From contig CAJOCR010000001.1 in NCBI GenBank assembly GCA_905236755.1, positions 124,001 to 188,000 on the forward strand: 64,000 nucleotides of DNA. The letters run 5' to 3'. The position numbers were made by a program, and so were the translations under genes. Each line of letters starts with the position of its first letter. Within the stretch, counting starts at the first letter, position 1. The notes beneath the pieces were generated by a model. It searched no databases and had not been told where the DNA came from. It saw only the letters and a program-made list of their open reading frames with translations. Shown here piece after piece: positions 54,656-63,617 of this stretch. Source of the DNA: an uncultured Prevotella sp. GTDB lineage: Bacteria > Bacteroidota > Bacteroidia > Bacteroidales > Bacteroidaceae.

Positions 54656-54785
54656 AGCTCCCCCAACCCTCTCTGGCTTTTGCCGCAGGGCAAAATATTC
54701 AGATTTTTCAAATAATATGAGCTTGCGAGGCTCCCTCTACATTTTGCCCTGCGGCAAAAGTGCAGGGGAGGGAGGGGGGATAGGT
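54656..54785. repeat. Paired inverted copies of a hairpin element
   Basis: CTTTTGCCGCAGGGCAAAAT (54677-54696) and its exact reverse complement (54741-54760), each itself a TTTTGCC-GCAG-GGCAAAA hairpin, flanked by C-rich and G-rich runs. A third copy with one mismatch is at 56966-56985, so the element brackets the CBM gene. Confidence 0.85.
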
Positions 54786-54786
54786 C

Positions 54787-56892
54787 TTATTTTACAGCAG
54801 CCTTAATAACCTTATTACCAACCTTCACGAGATAGATACCTGTTGGGAGAGAAACATTAGATGTTCCCTGAACAACACCAGTAGCAACATTTACGCCCTG
54901 CAAAGAATAAACATTATAGTTTGCTGCCTTATCAGAAGAAAGGGTTAGCTTACCATTGCTTACTGCAATATCTACCATTGTCTGGTCATCAGCCTTGATA
55001 GAGCAAATATCAGTTACAACACTCTGCTCCTCAGTAAACATCTGCCACTTTGAAAGCTCACCATCTTTGTCCTTGAACACAATCTTGTATTCATAGCAGG
55101 TCTTTGGATCAGCAATAGGGAAGAAAAGGGTAGAACCCTTAGCAGCAATAAACTCTATATTTGCCTGTTCATCAAGAAGAACCCATTCGTCTGATTCACA
55201 ATCATGTCCCCAAATTTCCCAGTTCTTTGGATGATGCCATAATTCAGAAACAGCAATCATATATGAAGTTGCTTTTACATCATCTAATGAAACTGTAACA
55301 TATACATCCTCAGACCCTTTTGAGAAAGCATAAAGATCATTGAGAACATCATTAAAAAGATTTTCTGGCTTCTGGTTCCAGCTTGGGAAACCTTCATTAT
55401 TATAGTCAAGAGTAATATAATCAGCCTTGAAAATACCTTCTGGGAAGTTCTGAGTCTCAGAAACGCATGGATTACCATACAACTGAATTTCGTTCAAGTT
55501 AACATCCTCTGTTCCTGAAGCAACAACACGAACATACTTTGCTGCAGCTGAAGGCTCTGACATTGAATAAGTATAGATTGTACCTTCCTTAGAACTACCT
55601 GCAGATATTTCAGACCAGTCGTTACCATCAGCAGAAATTTCTACTGTCCAATCCTCATTGTTATTACTTGTAGAATAAGAGTAGCCAGTAATCTTGAATG
55701 CATAAGGAAGCTCGGCTGTAACTGTCAAAGCTGTCTTGCCTGAAAGAGTAACACCTGTATGCTCGTTATGATCATTCAACTTGGTAACATCAATTTCCTC
55801 ATTAGCGGTAAATGTAGCGATATCAGCCAATGACACTTTCTTTGCCAAAATATCGTAAGTTGGCTTAACAAACTCAGAACACTCAATAAGGTCGAGAGTG
55901 AACTTATCCATACTTGGAGAATCGGCATAGTTTGTACCAGGAGTTGTGTAAGAACTGAATGTAATCACATTATCACCAGCCTCTAACCAAATAAGAACAC
56001 TACGCTGGAAAAAAGCAGGATACTCTTCAGGTTTACTTGTTCCAGTTCCTTCCCATGTTTCTGTTTTAGTTTTGAACTGAACATTCATACGTTTGGTATC
56101 ACCAACCTTTACTGAAATCCAGCGCTCTGCCATATAAGTATAGTAGATATCAAGCTTGTAAACACCAGCTGTAGCAACATTTACATTATATGTGAAACAA
56201 CCATCTGCCTTATTAAGGTTCACACCTGCTCCTCCTGAGAAAGCTCCCATGTTCTTGGTAAATGCAGAACCAATGATAGAACTATAATCCTCACACTCTC
56301 TTAAAATCTGCTCTGGACCATCAGCAACCTCACCAAGCTGAGTATCAGAATACTTAATCTCTATCTTGTCGAGAATAGGAGAGTAAGGCTTTTCCAAGTT
56401 TGTTGCATCATTAGCATAATATTTAAAAAGACCCTGCATCTGAATAATGTTAGAGCCCTCTTGCATATACACCTTTAATGTCTTAGAAAGAACACCAGGA
56501 GTAATTACCTCGCCAGTTGCATCATCTAAAACAGGCTCACCATCCCAGTTAGGTGTAGTCTCGCTACAGCAAACAGCCTTCATAGCCTGGTCGTTTACTT
56601 TAACTGAGAACCAACGTTCCTCTGTAGTAACATAGTAAATAGTAAGGTCGTAAGTACCTGCTTTTGGAGCTTCAAACTCATAGTTGGCATAGCCACCCTT
56701 CCAAGAGTGGAAACAAAGACCGCTCTGACCAGAGCAACCTGTTCTCTCGTCAATCTCCACATAACTCTTCTCTGAAGGGTTTTCACATTCAATGGTTGTT
56801 ACACCATCCTGTGCATAGCAAGTCATTGCGGCAAGTGCGCAAGAAGAGAGTGCTATAGCTCTCATGTTTTTTTGAAGTACAGATAAAATCAT
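54787..56892 (-). CDS. Multidomain carbohydrate-binding protein with type IX secretion tail
   Basis: A 701-residue protein; the start may also be at 56865. Signal MRAIALSSCALAAMTCYAQ. Two CBM6/35-like modules (~30-180 and ~195-335, each with the YDLTIYY/YKLDIYY strand and ERWxSVKV), then two discoidin (F5/8C)-like modules (~345-475 and ~480-625), and a C-terminal beta domain (YNVYSLQGVNVATG ... GIYLVKVGNKVIKAAVK) of the type A sorting kind used by type IX secretion. No catalytic domain is seen. It probably binds the PUL substrate at or beyond the cell surface. Confidence 0.82.
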   Translation of the reverse strand: MILSVLQKNMRAIALSSCALAAMTCYAQDGVTTIECENPSEKSYVEIDERTGCSGQSGLCFHSWKGGYANYEFEAPKAGTYDLTIYYVTTEERWFSVKVNDQAMKAVCCSETTPNWDGEPVLDDATGEVITPGVLSKTLKVYMQEGSNIIQMQGLFKYYANDATNLEKPYSPILDKIEIKYSDTQLGEVADGPEQILRECEDYSSIIGSAFTKNMGAFSGGAGVNLNKADGCFTYNVNVATAGVYKLDIYYTYMAERWISVKVGDTKRMNVQFKTKTETWEGTGTSKPEEYPAFFQRSVLIWLEAGDNVITFSSYTTPGTNYADSPSMDKFTLDLIECSEFVKPTYDILAKKVSLADIATFTANEEIDVTKLNDHNEHTGVTLSGKTALTVTAELPYAFKITGYSYSTSNNNEDWTVEISADGNDWSEISAGSSKEGTIYTYSMSEPSAAAKYVRVVASGTEDVNLNEIQLYGNPCVSETQNFPEGIFKADYITLDYNNEGFPSWNQKPENLFNDVLNDLYAFSKGSEDVYVTVSLDDVKATSYMIAVSELWHHPKNWEIWGHDCESDEWVLLDEQANIEFIAAKGSTLFFPIADPKTCYEYKIVFKDKDGELSKWQMFTEEQSVVTDICSIKADDQTMVDIAVSNGKLTLSSDKAANYNVYSLQGVNVATGVVQGTSNVSLPTGIYLVKVGNKVIKAAVK

Positions 56893-56954
56893 AGTTTTTA
56901 TATTTTTAGTTATTAAAGTATAAAATCTTTAGAATTCTAACTTCCTGTTAGTTA

Positions 56955-57005
56955 GCCCCCTCTGCATTTTGCCATGCGGCAAAAGCTTGGAGGGGGATAA
57001 GGGAG
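56955..57005. repeat. Third copy of the TTTTGCC hairpin element
   Basis: ATTTTGCCATGCGGCAAAAG at 56966-56985 with C-rich and G-rich flanks (agccccctctgc; ggagggggataagggagg), one mismatch from the 54741-54760 copy. Confidence 0.8.
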
Positions 57006-57007
57006 GC

Positions 57008-58897
57008 TCATTCCTCCATATTATCACTGCTAACACTGCTCCACATAGGATTCTGAACAAGATTCTTATCCTTGTAGATTTCGCTTAATGGAATAGGCCA
57101 GAAAGCATTATAGTCCTTAAATACGCGAGTCTCGAACACTGTGCGCTGATAGAACACACTCTTTCCACGTGCATCATTAGCATTCATACCATGCTTAGGA
57201 CCATTGAAATACTTATGAGCCACACACCAACGGCAGCAATCGAAATAGCGATTTTCCTCGAAGCCCAACTCTACGCGTCGCTCTCTGCGGATAGCCTCAC
57301 GCATCTCTTCCTGATTCTTTGGAGCAGGAACAAATCCATCGCCCTCGCCATAACCAGGAATACCTGCACGCTTACGAATGGCATTGATGTAATAAAGAAT
57401 AGTTTCCTTGTTCTGCTCATAGCTAATCTCGTTAAGAGCCTCAGCATAGTTAAGATAGAACTCACCCAAACGGAAGAAGATAGCTGCATGCTCAATAAGA
57501 GTACCTACTGCTACGTTTGACTCAGGATGAACATACTTACAACAGAGATAACCTGTCTGTGAGTAGTTACGTGTTTCGTTTGCTGTACGACCTGAGTTAC
57601 CGCCATAGTAGAACTGAACTGTTCCGTCGTTGAACTTAGAAATCCATTTCATATTGTCAAAAGCAATAGACACATAGAAACGTGGCTCACGGTTGCAATA
57701 CATCATGAATGTACCTTTCTGAGTGTGACCATCGTCGCCAGCAGCAGTAGAGAAGCCTTCCTCGCTATAGACACCATCCTCAGAATAGTGATTACCATTC
57801 TCGTCTTCCAATACAGGATAACCAGTATTAGTGAAGTAAGCATCTACCATTTCCTGAGTAGCTCCCCATCCGCTCCAACCATTGCAGGTACGTGGAGAAC
57901 ATGCTCTATCCTGTTCCCAGAAGTTACCAGCAGGACGAGCCCAGATAACCTCGCAGTTCCAATCCTTAATAAACAAATCCTTATACGACTCATATGGATC
58001 GCCAGTATCATAAAGCTTCAGATCTGGGGTGAATTCCATAAGTTCCTTTGTTGCCTTTGCAGCTGCTTCCCAACGTTGTTTCTCACCTTCATTGGTATAA
58101 TCAAGAAGATAAGTACCATCGTTGTTCTTCAGATTCTTAAGACTATCAAGAGTCTTATCACGATTGTAAAGCGGACTTGCTGCATAGAGTAGGGCACGAG
58201 CCTTCAAAGCCAGCATAGTAGCATTAGTCATGCGTCCATAGTCGATGTTGTTATCACGGAAATCAGCAAGTGCCTTTGTCTTGACAACTTCATCGCATTC
58301 CTTAACAATATAGTTGAAACACTCGCTGATAGTGCTTCGTGACAGCTGCATATCAGAAACAGGAGCATCGGCAGGGATAAGATCGTCGCCAAGAATGACA
58401 ACAGGTCCATACTGACGTACCAAGAGGAAATAATACCATGCACGAAGGGCACGAGCCTCAGTCTTGGTTTTCAGTTTTTCTGCGGCTGTCATCTCCTGAT
58501 TTTCATCTACGTGCTGCATGTAATAAGTTGCAGCACGTATTCCCTGATAGTTTCCATCCCAATAGTTACCGAAGCGCTGAGATTCTTTATCAGGTGCAAG
58601 GAAACCTAAGTTGATCTTTGAAATCTCGTAATCAGTATATGTTACGTCAATCTCATCACATGTTCCTGCCCAGATACATCCATTACTCCAGTTTATAGGC
58701 ATGTGAATATAGCTGTACACGTTGGCGAGAAACGAAAGAGTTCTGTTTCTGTGTGAGAACACCTCTTCCATTGTCTCTACATTATCAGGTTTATTGTCAA
58801 GGAAGCTTTCAGAACAGCTTGTGCCAACAAACAACATTACTGTCATAGCAACAAAACTGCATTTTCTAAAAATATTTTTTGTGAACATACTATTCAT
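57008..58897 (-). CDS. SusD/RagB-family nutrient-binding lipoprotein
   Basis: A 629-residue surface lipoprotein (signal with FVGTSC; a start at 58888 is also possible). SusD features: SESFLDNKPDN after the lipid Cys, an early helical TPR-like region (ALRAWYYFLLVRQYGPVVIL), and the late RRERRVELGFEENRYFDCCRW block typical of the family. It forms the lid of the SusC transporter and binds the glycan. It is unusual in being separated from susC by the SusE-like gene. Confidence 0.95.
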   Translation of the reverse strand: MNSMFTKNIFRKCSFVAMTVMLFVGTSCSESFLDNKPDNVETMEEVFSHRNRTLSFLANVYSYIHMPINWSNGCIWAGTCDEIDVTYTDYEISKINLGFLAPDKESQRFGNYWDGNYQGIRAATYYMQHVDENQEMTAAEKLKTKTEARALRAWYYFLLVRQYGPVVILGDDLIPADAPVSDMQLSRSTISECFNYIVKECDEVVKTKALADFRDNNIDYGRMTNATMLALKARALLYAASPLYNRDKTLDSLKNLKNNDGTYLLDYTNEGEKQRWEAAAKATKELMEFTPDLKLYDTGDPYESYKDLFIKDWNCEVIWARPAGNFWEQDRACSPRTCNGWSGWGATQEMVDAYFTNTGYPVLEDENGNHYSEDGVYSEEGFSTAAGDDGHTQKGTFMMYCNREPRFYVSIAFDNMKWISKFNDGTVQFYYGGNSGRTANETRNYSQTGYLCCKYVHPESNVAVGTLIEHAAIFFRLGEFYLNYAEALNEISYEQNKETILYYINAIRKRAGIPGYGEGDGFVPAPKNQEEMREAIRRERRVELGFEENRYFDCCRWCVAHKYFNGPKHGMNANDARGKSVFYQRTVFETRVFKDYNAFWPIPLSEIYKDKNLVQNPMWSSVSSDNMEE

Positions 58898-58930
58898 TTT
58901 TTATGTTTTTCCTTTTTTACATCCTTAAAG

Positions 58931-60076
58931 TTATTCTACAACAGTTACTTTATGAGTGTAGTTAGTTGCAGCAGGAGTCATATCAACCTCAATCAAGAGA
59001 TTCTTATCTGCATGTAAACCTCTGTTGTTGAACTTAAAGCAGTAGTCTGACTGTGACATTCCATTCTCCTTGAATAGATAGAAATACTTCTCAGCTGTTG
59101 TAGCGTTCTGGTTTGTAGCATTCTTGCTGGTATAACCAAAGAAGCTCTGCTTTACAGTTCCATCAGGAAGTTCCTCTGTCATACGGAACTTATAACGGAA
59201 ATCATTACTCTGTGGTGTGAACAGATAATTAGTACTCCACTTAGCAGAATGATCATCAGCTTCGTTCATAATAGCAACAACATCATTGGCAGCACTATAC
59301 CACAATGCCATTTCGTTTACAGCTGTAATAGTTGATGTTGCGTTGTTGAAGTCAATAACGATATGATGCATCTTATTGCTCTTCAAAGCAGAGAAAGAAG
59401 TACCTTCTGTAAGAGTGGTGTTACTGAAACCGAAGTGACGGTCTGTCTTTGATCCCTTCTCATAGAATGCATATTCGCCATCCTGCAGATATACGTATGC
59501 TTCGAAAATACCATCATCAAGTTTCTTCATACCTACACGCTCAAGACCCTTACCAGAAATCTGAATATTCTCTGGGTTGTAAGCATAGCCAGAAGGACGA
59601 GTGATATTGATAGAACGTACATCAGCACATTGTTTCTTCACAATACCGTTAGAGGCAACAACAGTCCAGTAAATCTTTCCTGTTGCTCTCTGAGCAATAC
59701 CAGCCTTTTCAGCAATGATATTAAGCTCGTTATTGGTGAGTTCTGTTGAGTTCACAGTACTCAACTTCTCAGTTTCTGCCTGATAAACAGGATTAGAGAA
59801 ATCAGTACTTGCAGAGAACAATATCTTGTAGAATACTGTTGTGTAGTCGGCAGCTTGTGAAGCTGACCATTTGAAACTCATTGTTTCACCAATATTGCTC
59901 TTATCCTCAGCTATAACCACATCAGCATCAGTGGTTGTAATCTGGAAATCGGTAAGTGTTGTATCGTGATTCTGATTCCAATCAAAATTAGAACAGCTAC
60001 CAAGAACCAGCAGCATAGAGAAAAGCCATAATGCCTTTTCCCACGCCTTTCTAATATTTGTTTTTCTTGTTTCCAT
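58931..60076 (-). CDS. SusE-like surface glycan-binding lipoprotein
   Basis: A 381-residue protein with lipobox VLGSC (C28). The N-terminal Ig-like SusE domain (~35-165) begins LTDFQITTTDADVVIAED with SFKWSAS; the C-terminal half is all-beta with aromatic residues suited to glycan binding. It probably holds the substrate at the cell surface. It lies between susC (87 bases) and susD (33 bases), not after susD as usual. Confidence 0.85.
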   Translation of the reverse strand: METRKTNIRKAWEKALWLFSMLLVLGSCSNFDWNQNHDTTLTDFQITTTDADVVIAEDKSNIGETMSFKWSASQAADYTTVFYKILFSASTDFSNPVYQAETEKLSTVNSTELTNNELNIIAEKAGIAQRATGKIYWTVVASNGIVKKQCADVRSINITRPSGYAYNPENIQISGKGLERVGMKKLDDGIFEAYVYLQDGEYAFYEKGSKTDRHFGFSNTTLTEGTSFSALKSNKMHHIVIDFNNATSTITAVNEMALWYSAANDVVAIMNEADDHSAKWSTNYLFTPQSNDFRYKFRMTEELPDGTVKQSFFGYTSKNATNQNATTAEKYFYLFKENGMSQSDYCFKFNNRGLHADKNLLIEVDMTPAATNYTHKVTVVE

Positions 60077-60163
60077 TATATTCTGTTAAATGATTGAAAG
60101 CGCTATGCGCTTATTTGTCCTTATCATTACTTCTTTCATGATTAAATTCATTTACCTCGGCTA

Positions 60164-63100
60164 TTAGAATGACAAGTTAAAGCCGATGTTATATGAACGG
60201 ATGTTTGGATAAGTAGCACCATTACCAGCGCCCAACTCAACATCCCACATGTCAAAGCTTGTGAATGTAAGAACATTGTATGCCTGAACGTAAACACGCA
60301 GATTCTTCAAACCAAGTTTCTTGACGAATGCGTTAGGGAAAGTATAAGCAAGATCCATTGATTTCAAACGAAGGTATGAAGCATCACGCAACCAGAATGT
60401 AGAAGTTGCATAGTTTTCTGGGTTTGATGACATACCATAGTCAAGACGTGGCCACAACGCATCCTGTGAAGGATTCTGTGGATTCCAGCGCTCTACGATA
60501 TTAGCATACAGGTTACCCTTTGCTGATGCATCGTTGAAAGGCTTGAAGGCAGATGCACCTACACAGATATTTGTATTTGTCACACCCTGGAAGAACGCAC
60601 CAAAGGTGATTCCCTTCCAACCGAGAGTGAAACCAAGACCGTAAACAATCTCTGGAACAGTAGGCTTACCGATATATGCCTGATCATATGCATCGATGAA
60701 GCCATCCCCGTTCAAGTCACGATATTTCAAGTCACCAGCCTGAGTATTCACACCTCTAAGCTTAGCCACAGAAGGATTGGCAATTTCTTCATCAGTATAG
60801 AAACCATCGCAGATATAACCAATATAGGTGTTCAGCGAATGACCTCTTGGCTCTTGCCACTCATAAGGCTTACTTGGGGTATCGTTCTCAATAACCTTAT
60901 TACGGTTGAAAGAGTAGTTGCCACGGAACATAACATCTACCTGACCAACCTTCTTGGTTACATCAAGAGTAACCTCATAACCGTGGTTCTCTACAATACC
61001 AAGGTTACCGTATGGCAAGGTAACAATACCGATGAAATCAGGTACTCCCTGACGCATAAGGAAGATGTTCTCACGACGCTCCTTGAACAAGTCAATCTGA
61101 AGTTCTACAGCACTCTTGAAAAGTTTCATGTCGAAACCAAGGTTGCTCTTTGTTGATGTTTCCCATGTCACATCAACACCAGGACGACCTACAGAAGTAC
61201 CGCCAAAACCATTCTGGCGCTGATCACCGAAGGTGTAGCCGTCACCACCATTTACTGTTGACTGATAAACGAAACGCAAGCTGCTCTCACCACGCTTTGC
61301 ATTGTCGAGAACACTGTTACCAGCCTGACCCCATGAAGCACGAATCTTGAAGAAGTTCAGAATATCGTTCTTTGGGAAGAACTTTTCATTTGATGGAACC
61401 CATGCAAGACCGAAAGAAGGGAAGAAACCGAAACGATGACCTGGAGCGAAGTTCTCAGCACCATTGTATCCGAAGTTTGCTTCTGCAAAGTAACGGTCAT
61501 CGAAAGAGTAGGTAGCACGTCCTGCTACACCTAAGTTACGATAAGGAATACCCTGATAGAGGCTTCCAGCAGTAATATTAGAATAGTCAGTAACATTATA
61601 AAGCAACATTGCCGATACACGGTGCTTGTCAGCAAAGATATTGTTGTAGTTCAATGCTGCCTCAAGATAATACTGGCGGTGTGCCCATACCGACTTACCA
61701 TAGCTCCATGAGTTAGAACCGTTCATGTCGTCAGTACGTTCAAGAATCAATTCACCAGTTTCAGGATCACGGCCAGTAGCTGCATAGGTGATAGGGTTGT
61801 TACCGATACGTGAAACGAAGTTACTTGAATAGTAGTCGTATGCAAGCAACAGACGAGTATCAAGACCCTTCAGGATAAAACCAAGATCCTGCTTTACAGT
61901 AAGGTCGATACGTGTTTCAGTTGTACTTGTCTTATTAGTACCCATACGGTGAATCATAGCATAAGGGTTGCGCACACCACCACCACTCTTAATGAATGGA
62001 GTCTTGTAATCATCGTATGTTACAGGGAAGAGGGTAGGATAGGCAATCATTACATTTGCAAAGACATCACGAACTGAAGCATAAGGGGTGTCATAGTCGC
62101 CTATCTCACCCTTGATACCAAGGTCAACCTGTGTTGTCTTTGTTGGCTGCATGGTGATATTAGAAACATAGTTCATACGGTTGAACTCCATGCGACCATT
62201 ATATTGTTCATCGTTCTTAATACGATACAGACCACCTTCATTGTAGTAACCAAGTGATACATAGTATTGAGAGAACTCACCACCACCATACATATTAAGG
62301 TTAGCACGTGTGTTGGTACCACATGGCTTGAAAATCTCCTTCAACCAGTTCACATTAGGATAAAGCATTGGGTCTGACTGATTATATGTTGCCTCAATCA
62401 CATCCTGAGAATATACAGGCACACCATTTCTATTCATTGATGCCTCGTTGGCCATCTGCATGTAGGTGATACCATCAGCCAACTCTGGAACCTTAGTAAA
62501 GCTGGTAATACCAGTGTTTACCTCAAACTTGATAGTTGGCTTACCCTTAATACCTTTCTTTGTCTGGATAAGGATAACACCGTTAGCACCCTTCACACCA
62601 TAGACAGCTGTTGCCGATGCATCTTTCAACACCTGGAAAGACTCAATATCCTCTGGGTCGATGTTTGTCCATGAACGTTCCACACCATCAACCAATACCA
62701 ATGGCTTTGTTGATGTTGTCGTGGAAACACCACGAATCCATATCTGGGTGTTCTCGTCGTTACCAGCCTGACCATCACGCTGCAAACCGATGACACCAGC
62801 TACACGACCAGCCAATACTGAAGAAAGAGTAGCTACTGGCTGTTTCAGCTCATTAGTGAATTTCACACCTGATTGAGCACCAATAGTTGAGATCTTACGT
62901 GCAGTACCATAACCAACTACAACAACCTCATCAATCTTAGCATTGTCTTCTTCCAATGTAACATCAATGTTTACACGGTTATTGATTTTCACCTCTTGAG
63001 TCTTAAAACCAATGTAAGAGAAAACCAATGTACCATTTGATGGGGCATTAATAACATAGTTACCATCAGCATCGGTAATGGCTAACTGTTTTGTTCCCTT

Positions 63101-63256
63101 GACAGCAACATTTACACCAATAGCTGGCTCGCCTGTAGCATCCTTCACGATACCAACGATACGTGAAGATTTCTGTGCGAAAGCTGCACTGGCATAAAAA
63201 ATCGCCAAAAACAAGAAAAGCTTACTCAGCAGTTTTGAGTTTTTGAAAAGTTTCAT
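60164..63256 (-). CDS. SusC/RagA-family TonB-dependent transporter
   Basis: A 1030-residue outer-membrane protein. Signal FLFLAIFYASAAFAQ, then a carboxypeptidase-like regulatory domain (~30-105, GIVKDATGEPAIGVNV), a TonB-box-like region (KIDEVVVVGYG), the plug (~115-235, WIRGVSTTT; VLKDASATAVYGVKGANGVI) and a 22-strand barrel ending in a terminal Phe (NIGFNLSF). It imports oligosaccharides with the SusD lid. It is the first gene of the PUL operon, divergent from the HTCS regulator. Confidence 0.97.
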   Translation of the reverse strand: MKLFKNSKLLSKLFLFLAIFYASAAFAQKSSRIVGIVKDATGEPAIGVNVAVKGTKQLAITDADGNYVINAPSNGTLVFSYIGFKTQEVKINNRVNIDVTLEEDNAKIDEVVVVGYGTARKISTIGAQSGVKFTNELKQPVATLSSVLAGRVAGVIGLQRDGQAGNDENTQIWIRGVSTTTSTKPLVLVDGVERSWTNIDPEDIESFQVLKDASATAVYGVKGANGVILIQTKKGIKGKPTIKFEVNTGITSFTKVPELADGITYMQMANEASMNRNGVPVYSQDVIEATYNQSDPMLYPNVNWLKEIFKPCGTNTRANLNMYGGGEFSQYYVSLGYYNEGGLYRIKNDEQYNGRMEFNRMNYVSNITMQPTKTTQVDLGIKGEIGDYDTPYASVRDVFANVMIAYPTLFPVTYDDYKTPFIKSGGGVRNPYAMIHRMGTNKTSTTETRIDLTVKQDLGFILKGLDTRLLLAYDYYSSNFVSRIGNNPITYAATGRDPETGELILERTDDMNGSNSWSYGKSVWAHRQYYLEAALNYNNIFADKHRVSAMLLYNVTDYSNITAGSLYQGIPYRNLGVAGRATYSFDDRYFAEANFGYNGAENFAPGHRFGFFPSFGLAWVPSNEKFFPKNDILNFFKIRASWGQAGNSVLDNAKRGESSLRFVYQSTVNGGDGYTFGDQRQNGFGGTSVGRPGVDVTWETSTKSNLGFDMKLFKSAVELQIDLFKERRENIFLMRQGVPDFIGIVTLPYGNLGIVENHGYEVTLDVTKKVGQVDVMFRGNYSFNRNKVIENDTPSKPYEWQEPRGHSLNTYIGYICDGFYTDEEIANPSVAKLRGVNTQAGDLKYRDLNGDGFIDAYDQAYIGKPTVPEIVYGLGFTLGWKGITFGAFFQGVTNTNICVGASAFKPFNDASAKGNLYANIVERWNPQNPSQDALWPRLDYGMSSNPENYATSTFWLRDASYLRLKSMDLAYTFPNAFVKKLGLKNLRVYVQAYNVLTFTSFDMWDVELGAGNGATYPNIRSYNIGFNLSF

Positions 63257-63313
63257 TGTTTAATTGTCGTTTTAATTTTGATTTTAGGTTCTTCTAATTA
63301 AATTTCACGGTTG

Positions 63314-63321
63314 CAAAGGTA
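63314..63321 (-). promoter_or_regulatory. -7 element TACCTTTG of the PUL operon
   Basis: TACCTTTG on the minus strand, 57 bases upstream of the susC start. No TTTG lies at the -33 position, which fits an activator-dependent promoter. Confidence 0.6.
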
Positions 63322-63340
63322 GTTATAGTAATATAATAGG

Positions 63341-63361
63341 TATGTACATTTTTTAGACATA
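63341..63361. promoter_or_regulatory. Inverted repeat upstream of the susC promoter
   Basis: TATGT-N11-ACATA, with an inner palindrome ATGTACAT at 63342-63349, centred about 30 bases upstream of the -7 element. It is a candidate operator for the HTCS activator. Confidence 0.4.
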
Positions 63362-63460
63362 TTAGTACGAGCGAAAGACTTGGCGCACAAAAACGTAATC
63401 ACCAAACAAAGCAACTATAGCATTGATTTACAACACATTACAACAAAACTTTATAATATT

Positions 63461-63488
63461 GTGACACAAAATCATACAACTTTGTCAC
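63461..63488. promoter_or_regulatory. Inverted repeat in the susC-HTCS gap
   Basis: GTGACACAAA and TTTGTCAC, imperfect arms ten bases apart, about 130 bases upstream of the HTCS start. The rest of the 361-base gap is AT-rich without an ORF. Confidence 0.35.
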
Positions 63489-63617
63489 GAAAATAACAAA
63501 GAATTATTTGAGTATTTATTTGTGAACAAAGAAAAATACGTATTTTTACACCCAGAAAAAACGCGAGCACAACTTGCTCAGAAGATAGAAGAAGATAAAA
63601 CCAAAATATAACCAGTG

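Noticed and set aside
54589..54711. Longer N-terminus for the EEP hydrolase
   Set aside because: The extra residues come from the hairpin repeat element and would bury the signal peptide; the start at 54588 gives a normal one.
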